DNA of 19,638 nt from assembly GCA_035540915.1 (NCBI GenBank), contig DATLFQ010000036.1:1-19638 (forward strand), read 5' to 3'. Numbering within the stretch: position 1 is the first letter of the stretch; each line of letters begins with the position of its first letter. This document shows positions 6,079 through 16,314 of this stretch, one piece after another. The position numbers and the translations under genes are program-made. Source of the stretch: DATLFQ01 sp035540915 (lineage in GTDB: Bacteria > Actinomycetota > Acidimicrobiia > Acidimicrobiales > GCA-2861595). The notes below the pieces were generated by a model. It had not been told where the DNA came from. It saw only the letters and a program-made list of their open reading frames with translations, and made no database searches.

Positions 6079-7362
6079 TCAGGCCGCCACCGGTGCGGGG
6101 GCAGGCGCCGGGCGCGGCGGCTGCTCGGCCGCCGGGCGCGCCGACCGGCCTGCGCTGCGGGCGAGGTGGGCCGCGGCGAGGACCGAGCCGATGGCCGAGC
6201 CGGCCGCGGCGCCGGCGATTCCGTACGCAGGGACGAGGAACAAGTCGGCCGCGACCATGGCGACGAGGCCGACCAGGGCGCTGGCGGGCCGCGAACGCCG
6301 GTCGCCACGGGCCACGGCGGCGGCCCCGATCATCTTCCAGGCGCCCCGGGCGACGGCGCCGACGAGCAGGGCCGGCAGGACCTCGGCGGCATCGCTGTAC
6401 GCGGCGCCGAAGACGGTGGTCACGACCGGGCCGGCGACCCACAGCAGCCCGGCGCCCGCAGCCGCCGTGGCGGCCGAGGCTGCGGCGACCAGGCGGGCCG
6501 TTCCGGTACGCCCCGGGTGGCGGGCGGCGTGGGGGAGCAGAACCAGCGCCACCGCATCGGGCACCACCAGCAGCAGCTCGGACAGCGCCACCGCCACCGC
6601 GTAGAGCCCTACCTCCCGGGGCGCGACGAAGGCGGCCACCAGCACCAGGTCGAGCCGAAAGGATGCGAGGGTCACCAGCTCGCCGCCTCCGAGGGGGAGG
6701 CCGAACCGGACGGCTCGGCGGTGGGCGGCCCGCCCCGGGCCCGCGCCCGGGGCGCCGGCGGGCAGGGCCCGCCGGTGGCGGCGGGCGAGGGGCACCATGG
6801 CCATGTTGGCGACCGCGGCGCCGAGCACCGCGAACGCCGGGGACTGGGCCCCGGCCGCCAGGCCGACCGCCATCCAGAGCAGGAACGTCATGCCGTTGGC
6901 CGTCGTGATGAGTGCCACCGCGCCCATGCGCAGCAGCCCGTTGGGCACGGCCAGCTCGAGCATGCTCCAGGTGACCGCGAAGGCCAGCAGCGCGGCGGCG
7001 GCCGAGCTGGCCGCCGAGCCGAGGGCAACGACTTGCCCGGCCAGGAGCGCCGCCGCCAGCAGGCCCCCGAGCACCGCCGTGGTGGCGCGCAGGTGCCGGC
7101 CGATCACCGCCGCCACCTCCCCGGCCCGAGGGCCGCCCGCCTGCCGGGCGACCCAGAACGGCAGGCCGGCCAGCGCGGCGGTCCCGAGCGCGGTGGCCAC
7201 GACCACCAGCAGGCCGTACCGGCCCCGTCCCGACGGCTCCAGCAGCCGAGCAGCCAGCACGCCGCCGAGCGCGCCGGACAGCCGGGCGGCCACCGTGCCG
7301 AGCATCGACCGGGTCACGTGCCGGGCCAGCGGCCGGGCGGCCCGGTCGCGTGGCTCGGTCAC
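6079..7362 (-). CDS. Wzx-like polysaccharide flippase (MOP superfamily)
   Basis: A 427-residue membrane protein expected to move lipid-linked glycan from the cytoplasmic to the outer face of the membrane. The start is assigned to a GTG at 7362 that overlaps the upstream TGA (GTGA); the reading frame stays open far upstream but only as a shadow of neighbouring genes. After a short basic N-terminus comes MLGTVAARLSGALGGVLAAR, then LLEPSGRGRYGLLV, the LLGPxGRGxY-type signature of Wzx/MATE-like exporters, then some 12 or more hydrophobic helices in pairs. A basic loop near the middle (RRHRRALP) separates the two halves. A C-terminal Pro/Arg-rich tail is unconserved. An ATG 19 codons in (MLGTVA) is an alternative start. 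It is flanked by transferases within one operon, as expected for an exopolysaccharide or glycan locus. Confidence 0.85.
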   Translation of the reverse strand: MTEPRDRAARPLARHVTRSMLGTVAARLSGALGGVLAARLLEPSGRGRYGLLVVVATALGTAALAGLPFWVARQAGGPRAGEVAAVIGRHLRATTAVLGGLLAAALLAGQVVALGSAASSAAAALLAFAVTWSMLELAVPNGLLRMGAVALITTANGMTFLLWMAVGLAAGAQSPAFAVLGAAVANMAMVPLARRHRRALPAGAPGAGPGRAAHRRAVRFGLPLGGGELVTLASFRLDLVLVAAFVAPREVGLYAVAVALSELLLVVPDAVALVLLPHAARHPGRTGTARLVAAASAATAAAGAGLLWVAGPVVTTVFGAAYSDAAEVLPALLVGAVARGAWKMIGAAAVARGDRRSRPASALVGLVAMVAADLFLVPAYGIAGAAAGSAIGSVLAAAHLARSAGRSARPAAEQPPRPAPAPAPVAA

Positions 7363-8264
7363 AACTCCCGCCAGGCGGCGGCCGCGGCCCGCAGGCCGGC
7401 GGCGCGGGCAGCGACGCGCCCCGCGGCCGGCCGGGAGCCGGCCGCGGCCCGCAGGTAGTCGACGACCAGCAGGCGCAGGTTCCACACGACGACGACGGGC
7501 CAGGCGGCGGCGGCCGCCCGGCGCCCCTGCGTCCGGCGCACGCAGCGCACTGCGTTGCGGGCCATGAGCCGGCTCTTCTCCGGCCGCACGTCGTCCCGGC
7601 CGCCGGCGTGGGTCGCGGTCACGGCCGGTTCGTATTGCACCCGGGCGCCGGCCGTCCGCAGCTGCCAGAACCAGTCGCTCTCCTCCCAGTAGAGGAAGTA
7701 CGCCTCGGGCAGCGGCACCGCCCGGAGCCACCCGGCGTCGACCGCGACGATGGCCGCCGTCCCGGCGTGGATTTCCTCGGCCACGACAGGTGACCGCCAT
7801 TTCTGGACGCGTGCCGCGCCCTCGGGCAGCCACGCAGGACGGTGGTCGGGCAGCAGCATCCGCTCGACGAGCAGCGCCCGGGGCGTGGGCAGGGACGCCA
7901 CCGTGAGGGCGGTGAGGCCGTCGCCGTCCACCAGGCGGGGGAGCGCCACGTCGGCCTGGCCGGAGCTCACCACGGCGGCCAGTGCCAGCACCGACGTCGC
8001 ATCGACGACGAGGTCGTCGTTGGTGAAGACCACCACCCCGGCGGCGGCCCGGCGCGCGCCGGCGTTCACCGCCGCCGCGTAGCCGGGGTTGCCGGGCAGC
8101 GCCATGGCCCGCTCGCCGGCCACGGCGGCCACGGCCGGGTCGTCGTCGACGTTGACCACCACCACCTCGACGTCGGGGTGGCGGAGTCCCTCCATCAGTC
8201 GGGCCAGCGAATGCGGCCGGTGGAAGGCCACGACCACACAGGTGGCGAGCGGCGGTGCGCTCAT
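7359..8264 (-). CDS. GT2 glycosyltransferase, rhamnosyltransferase-like
   Basis: A 301-residue GT-A enzyme whose ATG overlaps the upstream TGA in an ATGA junction, indicating translational coupling; no Shine-Dalgarno sequence precedes it. Motifs: CVVVAFHRP (9-17), VNVDDDP (37-43), NPGYAAAVNAGARRA (59-73), the metal-binding FTNDDL (80-85), then EIHAGTAAIV, YFLYWEESDWFWQLR and EPAVTATHAGG. The NxGYAAAVN...NDD and YWEESD...H.GG pattern is that of the WbbL-like rhamnosyltransferase group of GT2, so transfer of rhamnose or a related deoxysugar onto a lipid-linked intermediate is a reasonable guess but not proven. The C-terminal 70 residues hold a basic segment (RCVRRTQGRR) and an amphipathic or membrane-associated stretch (WPVVVVWNLRLLVV). 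It lies between the ExoA-like transferase and the flippase. Confidence 0.85.
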   Translation of the reverse strand: MSAPPLATCVVVAFHRPHSLARLMEGLRHPDVEVVVVNVDDDPAVAAVAGERAMALPGNPGYAAAVNAGARRAAAGVVVFTNDDLVVDATSVLALAAVVSSGQADVALPRLVDGDGLTALTVASLPTPRALLVERMLLPDHRPAWLPEGAARVQKWRSPVVAEEIHAGTAAIVAVDAGWLRAVPLPEAYFLYWEESDWFWQLRTAGARVQYEPAVTATHAGGRDDVRPEKSRLMARNAVRCVRRTQGRRAAAAAWPVVVVWNLRLLVVDYLRAAAGSRPAAGRVAARAAGLRAAAAAWREL

Positions 8265-9307
8265 GTGGCCGGCCGGAAGGGGCGGGGGGTGGCCGGCCCC
8301 GACGGGGCGCGCCGTGCCGGTCGCACCAGACCGGTGCCGACCCCGGCCAACCAGGCCACCGCCACGCCGGCGAGGACCGCGGTGGCTGCGGCGCGGGACC
8401 GCAGCCCGCCGCCGGGGCCGTCGCTGCCCACCGCTTCGACGGTGCCGAGCGCCACCACCGCCGCGGCCGCCAGGCCGGCGGCAGCGGCGAGGCCGCGCAG
8501 CGCGGCCGCGGCCCCGAGCGCCCCGACCGCCATGACCGGCACCGCGAGAAGAACCGCTTGGCGCGGGCGCGGCCGGTCGCCCGAGAGCCGCCAGTAGCGC
8601 GCCTTGCCCTCGCCGAAGGCCCGGTACTGGCGCAGCAGCGCGACCAGGGACGCCCGGGGCAGGTAGTCGATTGCCAGTCCGGCGTCGAACCACACCGTGC
8701 CGAAGCGGCGCAGCCGGCGGTTGAGGTCGAAGTCCTGGTTGACCGGGAGGTCGGCCCGCCAGCCACCGGCCTGCCGGAGCTGCGCGGTGCGGTACGCACC
8801 GAGGTAGACGGTGTCGGTCTCCCCGCTCCTGGCCGACCGGCGGTAGCGGGCCAGGCCGGTTCCCCACCGGTTGTTCAGCGCCCGCGCCGTGCCGACCGCG
8901 AAGGGACCGGTGCCGGGAGCGACCGCCCGCTGGCGGCCGCCGACCACCGCCACTTCGGGCCGCGCCTCCAAAAGCTCGGCGCAGCGGCGCAGGTAGCCGG
9001 CCGGGACGCGGCTGCGGGCGTCGACCCGGACGAAGACCGGCGCCGAGGCGGCGGCCAGGCCGGCGTTGAGGTTGGCCGGCCGGCTCCCCGTCGCCGAGTG
9101 CAGGACCTCGGCCCGCCACCACGGGCGGGCGGCCAGGAGTCGGCGCGCCAGGTCGGCCGTGCCGTCGGTCGAGCCGCCGTCGACGACCAGGACCTCGACC
9201 TCTCCCGGCGACAGGTCCTGCTGAGCCAGGCGGGCCAGGCAGCCGGCCAGGCGCGCCGCCTCCTCGCGGACGGGGACCACCACCGTCACGCGTGGCGCGG
9301 TCGTCAC
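8261..9307 (-). CDS. ExoA-like GT2 glycosyltransferase with C-terminal membrane helices
   Basis: A 348-residue enzyme beginning with GTG in a GTGA overlap with the sugar-transferase stop. Motifs: VTVVVPVREE (7-16), VDGGSTDG (42-49), RPANLNAGL (76-84), the DxD-like VDARSR (95-100), DTVYLGAYR (165-173), PVNQDFDLNRRLR (188-200) and RQYRAFGEGKARYWR (226-240), followed by three or so hydrophobic helices in the last 100 residues. The NQDFDLNRR and QY..FGEGKARY blocks resemble the succinoglycan transferase ExoA, which adds an early sugar to the undecaprenyl-diphosphate-linked primer. As the second gene of the operon, right after the initiating transferase, an early elongation step is consistent (inference). 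The reading frame remains open another 1.2 kb upstream, but that is shadow sequence of the preceding gene. Confidence 0.85.
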   Translation of the reverse strand: MTTAPRVTVVVPVREEAARLAGCLARLAQQDLSPGEVEVLVVDGGSTDGTADLARRLLAARPWWRAEVLHSATGSRPANLNAGLAAASAPVFVRVDARSRVPAGYLRRCAELLEARPEVAVVGGRQRAVAPGTGPFAVGTARALNNRWGTGLARYRRSARSGETDTVYLGAYRTAQLRQAGGWRADLPVNQDFDLNRRLRRFGTVWFDAGLAIDYLPRASLVALLRQYRAFGEGKARYWRLSGDRPRPRQAVLLAVPVMAVGALGAAAALRGLAAAAGLAAAAVVALGTVEAVGSDGPGGGLRSRAAATAVLAGVAVAWLAGVGTGLVRPARRAPSGPATPRPFRPAT

Positions 9308-10620
9308 CGGCCGCCGCGGCCCAGCACGCTGCGCAGCGTCCGGCCGATGATGCGGAGGTCCAGGGCCAGGCTCTGGTGGCGCAGGTAGTAGAACTCGTAC
9401 TGGAGCTTCTCGAGGGCGTCCATCTCGCTGGCGCCGTAGGGATACTTGACCTGGGCCCACCCGGTCAGGCCGGGCCGGACCAGGTGGCGCAGCCGGTAGA
9501 AGGGGATCTTGCCGGTCAGTTCGGCGACATACTGCGGCTGCTCGGGCCGCGGCCCCACCACCGAGAGGTCGCCCCGGAGGATGTTGAGCACCTGGGGGAG
9601 CTCGTCGAGGTGGGACCGGCGGAGCCACGCACCGAACGGCGTGATCCGGGGGTCGTCGGTCGTGGTCCACGACGACGAGGTCCCGGCGTCGCCGCGCATG
9701 GTGCGCAGCTTCAGGATCTGGAAGTCCCGGCCGCCCTTGCCGGTGCGGGCCTGGCGGTAGAACAGCGGGCCCGGGTTGGCGAACCGGTTGGCGACCCACA
9801 CGATCGGCAGGACGGCGCCCAGGACCACCAGCCCGGCCAGCGCGGCGAGCGTGTCGACCACCTGCCGGGCGCGGCCGTAGCGGGCTCGGTGCAGCTCGCC
9901 GATGTCGAACAGCAGCGACACCCGCTCCAGCTCCGAGATGGGCAGCTTGCCGAGCCACTGGTCGTAGAACAGCGACAGGGTCCGCACCCGGACGCCGGCC
10001 TCGTGCAGCTCGGCCGCCTGGGCCACGATGGAGTCCTCGTTCTGGGCCGCTCGGTCGAGGACCACCGTGGTGGCCCGGCAGGAGCGGACCGCCTCCAGCA
10101 GCGGCTGGCGCCCCGGCTCGGCGACGGCCTCGCCAGGACTCAGGACGCGGACGAGCGCGGCGGGCCGTTCCGGGTGCTGGTCGAGCTCGTCGGCCAGGTG
10201 CACGCCTTCCTCCAGCGTTGCGACGGCCACCACGCGGTCGCGCTGGCCGTCCCGGGCGGCGCCGCCCCGGGACAGCGACGCCAGCAGCACGAACAGCGGC
10301 ACGGCGAGGGCCGGCGCGCCGAGGACGACGGCCCGCGGCAGCAGGGTCGTCCCGGCGAGGAGCTGCACCATGGAGACGGCGGCCGCCGCGGCGGCCGTGG
10401 ACGCCAGGGCGGCGACGAGCGCGGACCGGCGGCTTCGCGGCAGGTCCGGCAGGCCGGCCCCGTAGGCGGCCACGACCAGCAGGCCGGCGTAGGAGAGGGA
10501 CCATCCCAGGCGGGACGACGCGGTCCAGTCGTAGCCGTTGGCAAGGGCGTGCGCCTTGCTGACGCCGCCGACCGCGCCCAGCACGGCGGCGGCCAGGAGC
10601 AGGCGGGCCAACCGGCGCAT
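9304..10620 (-). CDS. Polyprenyl-phosphate sugar-1-phosphate transferase (bacterial sugar transferase)
   Basis: A 438-residue membrane enzyme that starts glycan synthesis by moving a sugar-1-phosphate from a nucleotide sugar to undecaprenyl phosphate. Four N-terminal helices (about 5-21, 41-57, 68-90, 96-116) lead into a soluble region (128-245) resembling the nucleotide-binding-like domain of WbaP/WcaJ proteins, though the usual GxGxxG is absent. Helix 5 (257-277) precedes the catalytic domain: KLRTM (304-308), SHLDELPQVLNILRGDLSVV (336-355) with the catalytic Asp-Glu pair at 339-340, GPRPE (356-360) and RPGLTGWAQV (382-391). All catalytic motifs look intact. It is the first gene of a five-gene coupled operon and lies 151 bases after the tadC stop. 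The ATG at 10620 has no clear ribosome binding site. Confidence 0.92.
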   Translation of the reverse strand: MRRLARLLLAAAVLGAVGGVSKAHALANGYDWTASSRLGWSLSYAGLLVVAAYGAGLPDLPRSRRSALVAALASTAAAAAAVSMVQLLAGTTLLPRAVVLGAPALAVPLFVLLASLSRGGAARDGQRDRVVAVATLEEGVHLADELDQHPERPAALVRVLSPGEAVAEPGRQPLLEAVRSCRATTVVLDRAAQNEDSIVAQAAELHEAGVRVRTLSLFYDQWLGKLPISELERVSLLFDIGELHRARYGRARQVVDTLAALAGLVVLGAVLPIVWVANRFANPGPLFYRQARTGKGGRDFQILKLRTMRGDAGTSSSWTTTDDPRITPFGAWLRRSHLDELPQVLNILRGDLSVVGPRPEQPQYVAELTGKIPFYRLRHLVRPGLTGWAQVKYPYGASEMDALEKLQYEFYYLRHQSLALDLRIIGRTLRSVLGRGGR

Positions 10621-10689
10621 GGTGAGGTGTCGACCGGCGCAGGGTCGAGGTTGAGCGCGATCTCGGGCGCGGGCGCGCCGAACCGGGGG

Positions 10690-10717
10690 CAGAACGCGCG
10701 CCCTGGCGTGCGTTCTG
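10690..10717. terminator. Inverted repeat between tad operon and glycan operon
   Basis: CAGAACGCGCGCC and GGCGTGCGTTCTG form a stem of about 12 bp with one G-T wobble and a 4-nt loop, 55 bases beyond the tadC stop. No T-run follows on either strand. It may end the tad transcript or be a regulator site ahead of the glycan operon. The rest of 10621-10771 shows no recognisable promoter or ORF. Confidence 0.45.
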
Positions 10718-10771
10718 GCACCAGGTCCGCCGGGGAGCCTCGGGTCGGCGTCCGGGGCCGTCTCGTACGGC

Positions 10772-11686
10772 TCAGCCGCCGCCGAAGCTGCGGGCGATGC
10801 GGATGCCGGCGGGGCCGATGATGACGATGAACATGCAGGGGAGGATGCAGGTCATCAAGGGGAAGAGGACCTTGACGGGGATCTTCATGGCCTTTTCCTC
10901 GGCCTTCTGGCGGCGCTTGACCCGTAGCTCGGCCGACTGCACCCGCAGGACCTGGGCGATGGGCACGCCGTAGCTGTCGGCCTGGATGACCGCCATCACG
11001 AAGTGGTGCAGCTCGGGGACGTTGGTGCGGCCGACCAGGCGCTTGAGCGCCTGGGCCCGCGACATGCCGGCGCGGGCGTCCTGGAGCGTGCGCAGCAGCT
11101 CCTCGGCCAGCGGGCCGGTCCCCGTGCGGGCGGTGCGGGCCAGCGCGGCGTCGAAGCCCAGCCCCGCCTCCACCGAGATGGTGATCTGGTCGAGGGTGTC
11201 GGGCAGGGCCAGGCCGATCTCGGCTTGGCGCTTGCTGGCCCGGTTGCGCAGCACCAGGTCGGGGCCGAACCAGCCCAGGGCGACGAGCCCGGCGGCCATC
11301 GCCAGGCCGCCCAGGGTCGGGGAGCCCAGGAACCGCATCACGCCGAGGGCAACCCCGGCCACCCCGAGGACCAGCTTGCCGGCCAGGACCCGCTCGATGG
11401 TCCACGCGGCCGGCCGGCCGGCGAGCAGGATGCGGTGCTCCAACCCGTCGACCACGCCGTGGGGGGTGAACCGCCGAGCCTTGGCGGCGAGGCGCTCGAC
11501 GGCGGGCCGGATGGCCCGCTCGCCGGCGCGGTGGGCCAGCATGGCCTGGCGCATGTCCACCACCGCAGGGTGGCTCGAGCGCACGTTGCGGCCGCCGCCG
11601 GCGGCCCGCTCACCCGACAGCGCCCACCAGAGCACGGGGATCGACACCGCCGTCATGGCGCAGGCGATGGTCACGGTCAAGGGCAT
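10772..11686 (-). CDS. tadC: TadC-type pilus platform protein
   Basis: A complete 304-residue T2SS F-domain protein, the second inner-membrane platform subunit of the Tad pilus motor, working with TadB and the TadA ATPase. Layout: an N-terminal helix (1-23), a cytoplasmic basic stretch, two helices (about 100-120 and 124-142), the F domain (about 162-275) with LPDTLDQITISVEAGLGFDA (161-180), VPELHHF (223-229) and VIQADSYGVP (233-242), a basic KRRQKAEEK, and a final helix (273-292). The ATG at 11686 has a strong GAGGAG ribosome site 9 bases upstream that overlaps the tadB stop. It is the last gene of the tad operon. It is paralogous to the fragment at the left edge of the window but clearly diverged from it. 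Confidence 0.93.
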   Translation of the reverse strand: MPLTVTIACAMTAVSIPVLWWALSGERAAGGGRNVRSSHPAVVDMRQAMLAHRAGERAIRPAVERLAAKARRFTPHGVVDGLEHRILLAGRPAAWTIERVLAGKLVLGVAGVALGVMRFLGSPTLGGLAMAAGLVALGWFGPDLVLRNRASKRQAEIGLALPDTLDQITISVEAGLGFDAALARTARTGTGPLAEELLRTLQDARAGMSRAQALKRLVGRTNVPELHHFVMAVIQADSYGVPIAQVLRVQSAELRVKRRQKAEEKAMKIPVKVLFPLMTCILPCMFIVIIGPAGIRIARSFGGG

Positions 11687-11695
11687 CGGAGTGAT

Positions 11696-11701
11696 CTCCT
11701 C
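11696..11701 (-). promoter_or_regulatory. Ribosome binding site of tadC, overlapping the tadB stop codon
   Basis: On the minus strand GAGGAG forms part of TGAGGAG, where TGA (11702-11700) is the tadB stop. The spacing of 9 bases to the tadC ATG gives close coupling of the two platform subunits. Confidence 0.75.
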
Positions 11702-13657
11702 AGAAGACGAGGCGGCAGACCTTGCGGATCCACAGGCCGCCGACCACCAGCAGGACCATGCCCACCCCGGCCAGGATCAGGCCCATGCCCGAGGTCAGCT
11801 CGGCGAAGTAGGACGGGTTGCGCATGCGGATCATGAAGGCCAGCCCGAACGGCAGGCCCGTCAGCAGGTAGCCCGAGAGGCGGCCCTCGGCGCTCAGGCT
11901 CTTGACCTGGCGCCGCAGGAAGTCCCGCTCGCGGATGGTGGCGCCCACCCGGTCGAGCACCTCGGCCAGGTCGCCGCCGATCTCGCGGTTGATCTCGATG
12001 GCCTCCACCACCCACTGGAAGTCCTGGCTCGCCATCCGCTCGCTCATGGCCCGCAGCGAGGCGGACAGGTCCCGGCCCAGGCGGGACTCCACCACGATGC
12101 GGCGGAACTCGTCGGAGGTGGGAGCGGACGCCTCACGGGCCATGGCGTCGAGCGCCTGCAGCAGCCCGTACCCGGCCCGCAGCGTGCCGCTGAGGAGCTG
12201 CAGCGTGTCGCTCAGCTGGGCCGCGAACTGCGCCTGGCGCCGGCGGGCGACGTAGCCGAGGCCGGCCCGCCCGCCCACCCCGCCCAGGGCCAGGCCCGCC
12301 GCGGCCGCCAGCGGGCCGGACAGCGCCAGCCCCACCAGGGCGGCGGTCAGCGAGCCGCACCCGCACAGGACGACGAACTCGCTCGGCCGCAGCGCCAGCC
12401 CGGCCCGCTCCAGTGCGTCGTTGAGCCGCCCCCGGCGCCCGCCCCGGTCCAGGGCGGCGTCGGCCACCTGCGTCGCCCGGTCGGCCAACCCGGCGAACGC
12501 CGACGCCTTTGACGAGCGGCGGGCTCCGAGCATCGCGCCCCAGCTGGGGCGGCGACCGCGATGACGGCGGGGGAGGAACAGCACCAGCCCCATCAGGCAG
12601 AAGGCGACGAAGAAGGCCCCCAGGCCGGCCAGCAGCCAGGTGTGACCGTCCATCGCCGGCTCGGCCGCCGGCCGGGGCTCGGCAGGCGGCGCGGCCACCG
12701 TCGTCGGCGGGGCCGGCGGCCCCGCGTCGACGGCGGGCGGCCGGGCAGGCGGCGCAGCCACGGTGGCGGCGGCTTCGGCCGAGAATCCCTCGGCGGCCAC
12801 TGCCACCCGCAACTCGGCCGGCCCCGTCGCCTCGGACCGGTAGGACACCCGGTACTGGTTGCTCAAGGTGGTGGCGATCCCGCGGTAGATGGCGTCGAGG
12901 GCGGCCGGGTCGCCCGCCGGCGCCACCCGTCCGCCGGCCGCCTTGGCCAGCTGGTCCAGCGCAGCGGCGTTGGACTCCGACGACCGCAGGCCGACGGCGT
13001 CGACCCGCACGCGGCCGGATCCGAGGGCGGCGATGGCGGCGCCCAGGTCGGACCGGCTGGCGGTGTCGCCGCCGTCGGACAGCAGGACGATCGAGCGGGC
13101 CGCGCCCGCCGCAGGCGGGAACTGCGCCACGGCCATGGCCACTGCGTCGTACAGGGCCGTCTCGCCCCGGGCCACCAGCCCGTCGACGGCCGACGCGAGA
13201 GCGGCCCGGTCCAGGGAGAACCCGCTGGCGAGCACGGGCGCGTCCCCGAAGCCGACCACGGCGATCCGGGTGCTGTCCGGCATGGCCGACAGGAACGAGG
13301 TGGCCGAGCGCTTGGCCGCGGCGAGGGGCGCGCCGGCCATGCTGCCGGACGTGTCGATGACGAGGATGACCTCCAGCTGCTCGGCCGGCAGCGGGGTGAC
13401 GGTGGCGGCCACCGGGCGGCCGTCCTCGGTCACCGTGAATGCACCCGGCGGCAGGCCGCGGCCGGCCAGGCCGGCGGGAACTCCGACCGTGGCGGTGATC
13501 TCGGGCCGGGCGCTGGCGTCGATCGCGGTGACGGTGAGGGCGCCGACGGGTGCCGGCGCCTGCGCCCCGGCCGGCGTGACTCCCGGGGCGGTTGCCAGCG
13601 CCAGGGCGCCGAGCACCGGCGCGGCCACCGAGGCGGCCAGGACGCGGATCGCCCGCA

Positions 13658-13658
<1 letters not shown>
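11700..13658 (-). CDS. tadB: VWA domain fused to TadB-type pilus platform protein
   Basis: 652 residues combining two modules. The N-terminus is a signal peptide or anchor (1-33, ending AGAQA). A von Willebrand A domain (about 96-270) has a complete MIDAS metal site: DTSGS (102-106), Thr168 in GETALYD, and Asp195 in SDGGD. A Pro/Ala-rich linker (300-336) leads to a helix (340-362) and a basic stop (RRHRGRR), then the TadB part: two helices (about 425-465), the F domain (478-593) with LSDTLQLLSGTLRAGYGLLQ (482-501) and EIGGDLAEVLDRV (559-571), and two last helices (595-610 and 625-643). The VWA module should face outward. Free-standing TadB is about 300 residues, so the extra 330 are real added sequence. 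The ATG overlaps the tadA stop (TGATG); no frameshift is needed. Similar fusions are annotated in Actinobacteria, to my recollection. Confidence 0.92.
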
Positions 13659-15093
<1,435 letters not shown>

Positions 15094-15097
<4 letters not shown>

Positions 15098-16314
15098 CGG
15101 CCCGACCTCCGCCACAGGCCGAAGCCGCTCGCCGGTGCGATGCGCGACTCCTCCGCCTCCGCCGCCCCGCCGACGAGGAACCGCTCGACCAGCTTCTGGA
15201 GCTGGCGCGACACCGCCGAGCGGGGCTCGCTCTCGATGACGGGGGAACCCAGGTTGGTCGACTCCGGCACGGACTGGGACCCGCCGATCATGAGGTCGCA
15301 CTTCATGCCCATCACCGACTCGATGTCGTCCAGGCCCAGGCCGCCCCGGACGTCGGAGCGGTTGAGGACGAAGTGCCGGCGGGCCTTGGTCATGCCCAGC
15401 AGGTCGAGAGCGTCCAGCGCCTTGCGCAGGCTGCGGACGCTGGTCACCTCGGGAGTGGACACCACCAGCAGGTCCGTCGACAGCTCGATGGCGGCCAGCG
15501 AGTGCTCGCCCAGGCCGGCACCGGTGTCGACCACCACCGTCTGGAACTCGGCGGCCAGCAGCCGCAGCGCCTGAGCCACGTGGTCGGCCGTCACGTTGTC
15601 GCCCTCGGCCGGTGTCTCCGGCGCGCACAGGGCGTAGAGCCCGGACGGGTGGGCGCTGAGGAAGACCTTCACCATGGTGGCGGTGACCCGGTCGGGGCAG
15701 GCGGCCACGTCGCCCAGGCCGGTCTTGGGCGTGAGCTGCAGGGCGCTGGCCACGTCGCCGAACTGGACGTCCAGGTCGACGATGGCCACCTCGCCGGGGC
15801 GGGAGGCGGCCAGGCCAACGGCCAGGTTGGTGGCGAGCGTCGTCTTGCCCGTCCCCCCCTTGGGGGACAGCACCGTCACCACCTGCGAGGACCGGGCCGG
15901 CTCGGCCGCCTCGCCCCTCGAGCGGTGGCGGCGGTCGGCCGCGTCGAGGGCCCGGGAGAGGGCCTGGCGCAGCTCGGTCGGGTCGGCCGACGGGGCGACG
16001 ACGTCGCGCACGCCGACGCGCAGGGCCTCGCGCACCAGGTCGGTGGTCGGCTCGGCGACCAGCACGACGCACATGTCGGGGCGCTCGCGGTCGAAGGCGT
16101 CGGCCAGCTGGAGAGCGGTGCTCGGCTCCAGGCCGGGGCCGAGGCAGACCACCTCGGCGTCGCCGTCACCCACGTCGGCGACGACCTTGGTGGGGTCGAC
16201 CCGCAGGTACTCCTCCCGCCAGCGCAGCGGGCTGCCTGCGGCGTGCTCGGGAACGGCCACCTTCAGGTCGTGCTCGAAGGAGGCGTCGGGCGTGACCAGC
16301 GCGATCCGGCCCAT
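15094..16314 (-). CDS. cpaE: CpaE/TadZ-like ATPase of the Flp pilus
   Basis: A 406-residue protein with an atypical response-regulator-like N-terminal domain (1-125, GRIALVTPDASFEHDL, no clear phospho-acceptor set) followed by a MinD/ParA-type ATPase: deviant Walker A SPKGGTGKTTLATNLA (150-165), IVDLDVQFGDVAS (178-190), VVVDTGAGLG and LVVSTPEVTSVRSLRKALD. CpaE/TadZ proteins position the Tad machine in the cell. The start is the ATG at 16314 (MGRIAL), overlapping the cpaB stop in a TGATG junction; an ATG 72 bases earlier would lie inside cpaB and is not preferred. It directly precedes tadA with a 4-base overlap, as in most tad operons. A weak GGGAA lies at ribosome-site distance. Confidence 0.92.

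Noticed and set aside
6731..6754. Perfect 10-bp inverted repeat (CGCCCCGGGC, 4-nt loop) inside the flippase gene
   Set aside because: It encodes a normal Ala/Gly/Pro-rich loop between helices; such repeats are expected by chance in DNA this rich in G+C.
3007..7458. Very long open frame on the + strand across the glycan region, over 1,400 codons
   Set aside because: The translation is Arg/Gly/Pro/Ala-rich with no domain and runs antisense or out of frame to well-supported genes; it is an artefact of few stops in high-GC DNA.
7363..8799. Long N-terminal extension of the flippase, suggesting a transferase-flippase fusion
   Set aside because: The extension is an out-of-frame shadow of the two GT2 genes; the GTGA junction at 7362 gives a normal-sized Wzx protein.
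1..11686. The two tadC copies as arms of a mobile element or invertible segment
   Set aside because: DNA identity is only in short patches (for example around TCATCCAGGCCGAC and TCAAGCGCCGCCAG), no transposase or recombinase is present, and no terminal repeats were found.
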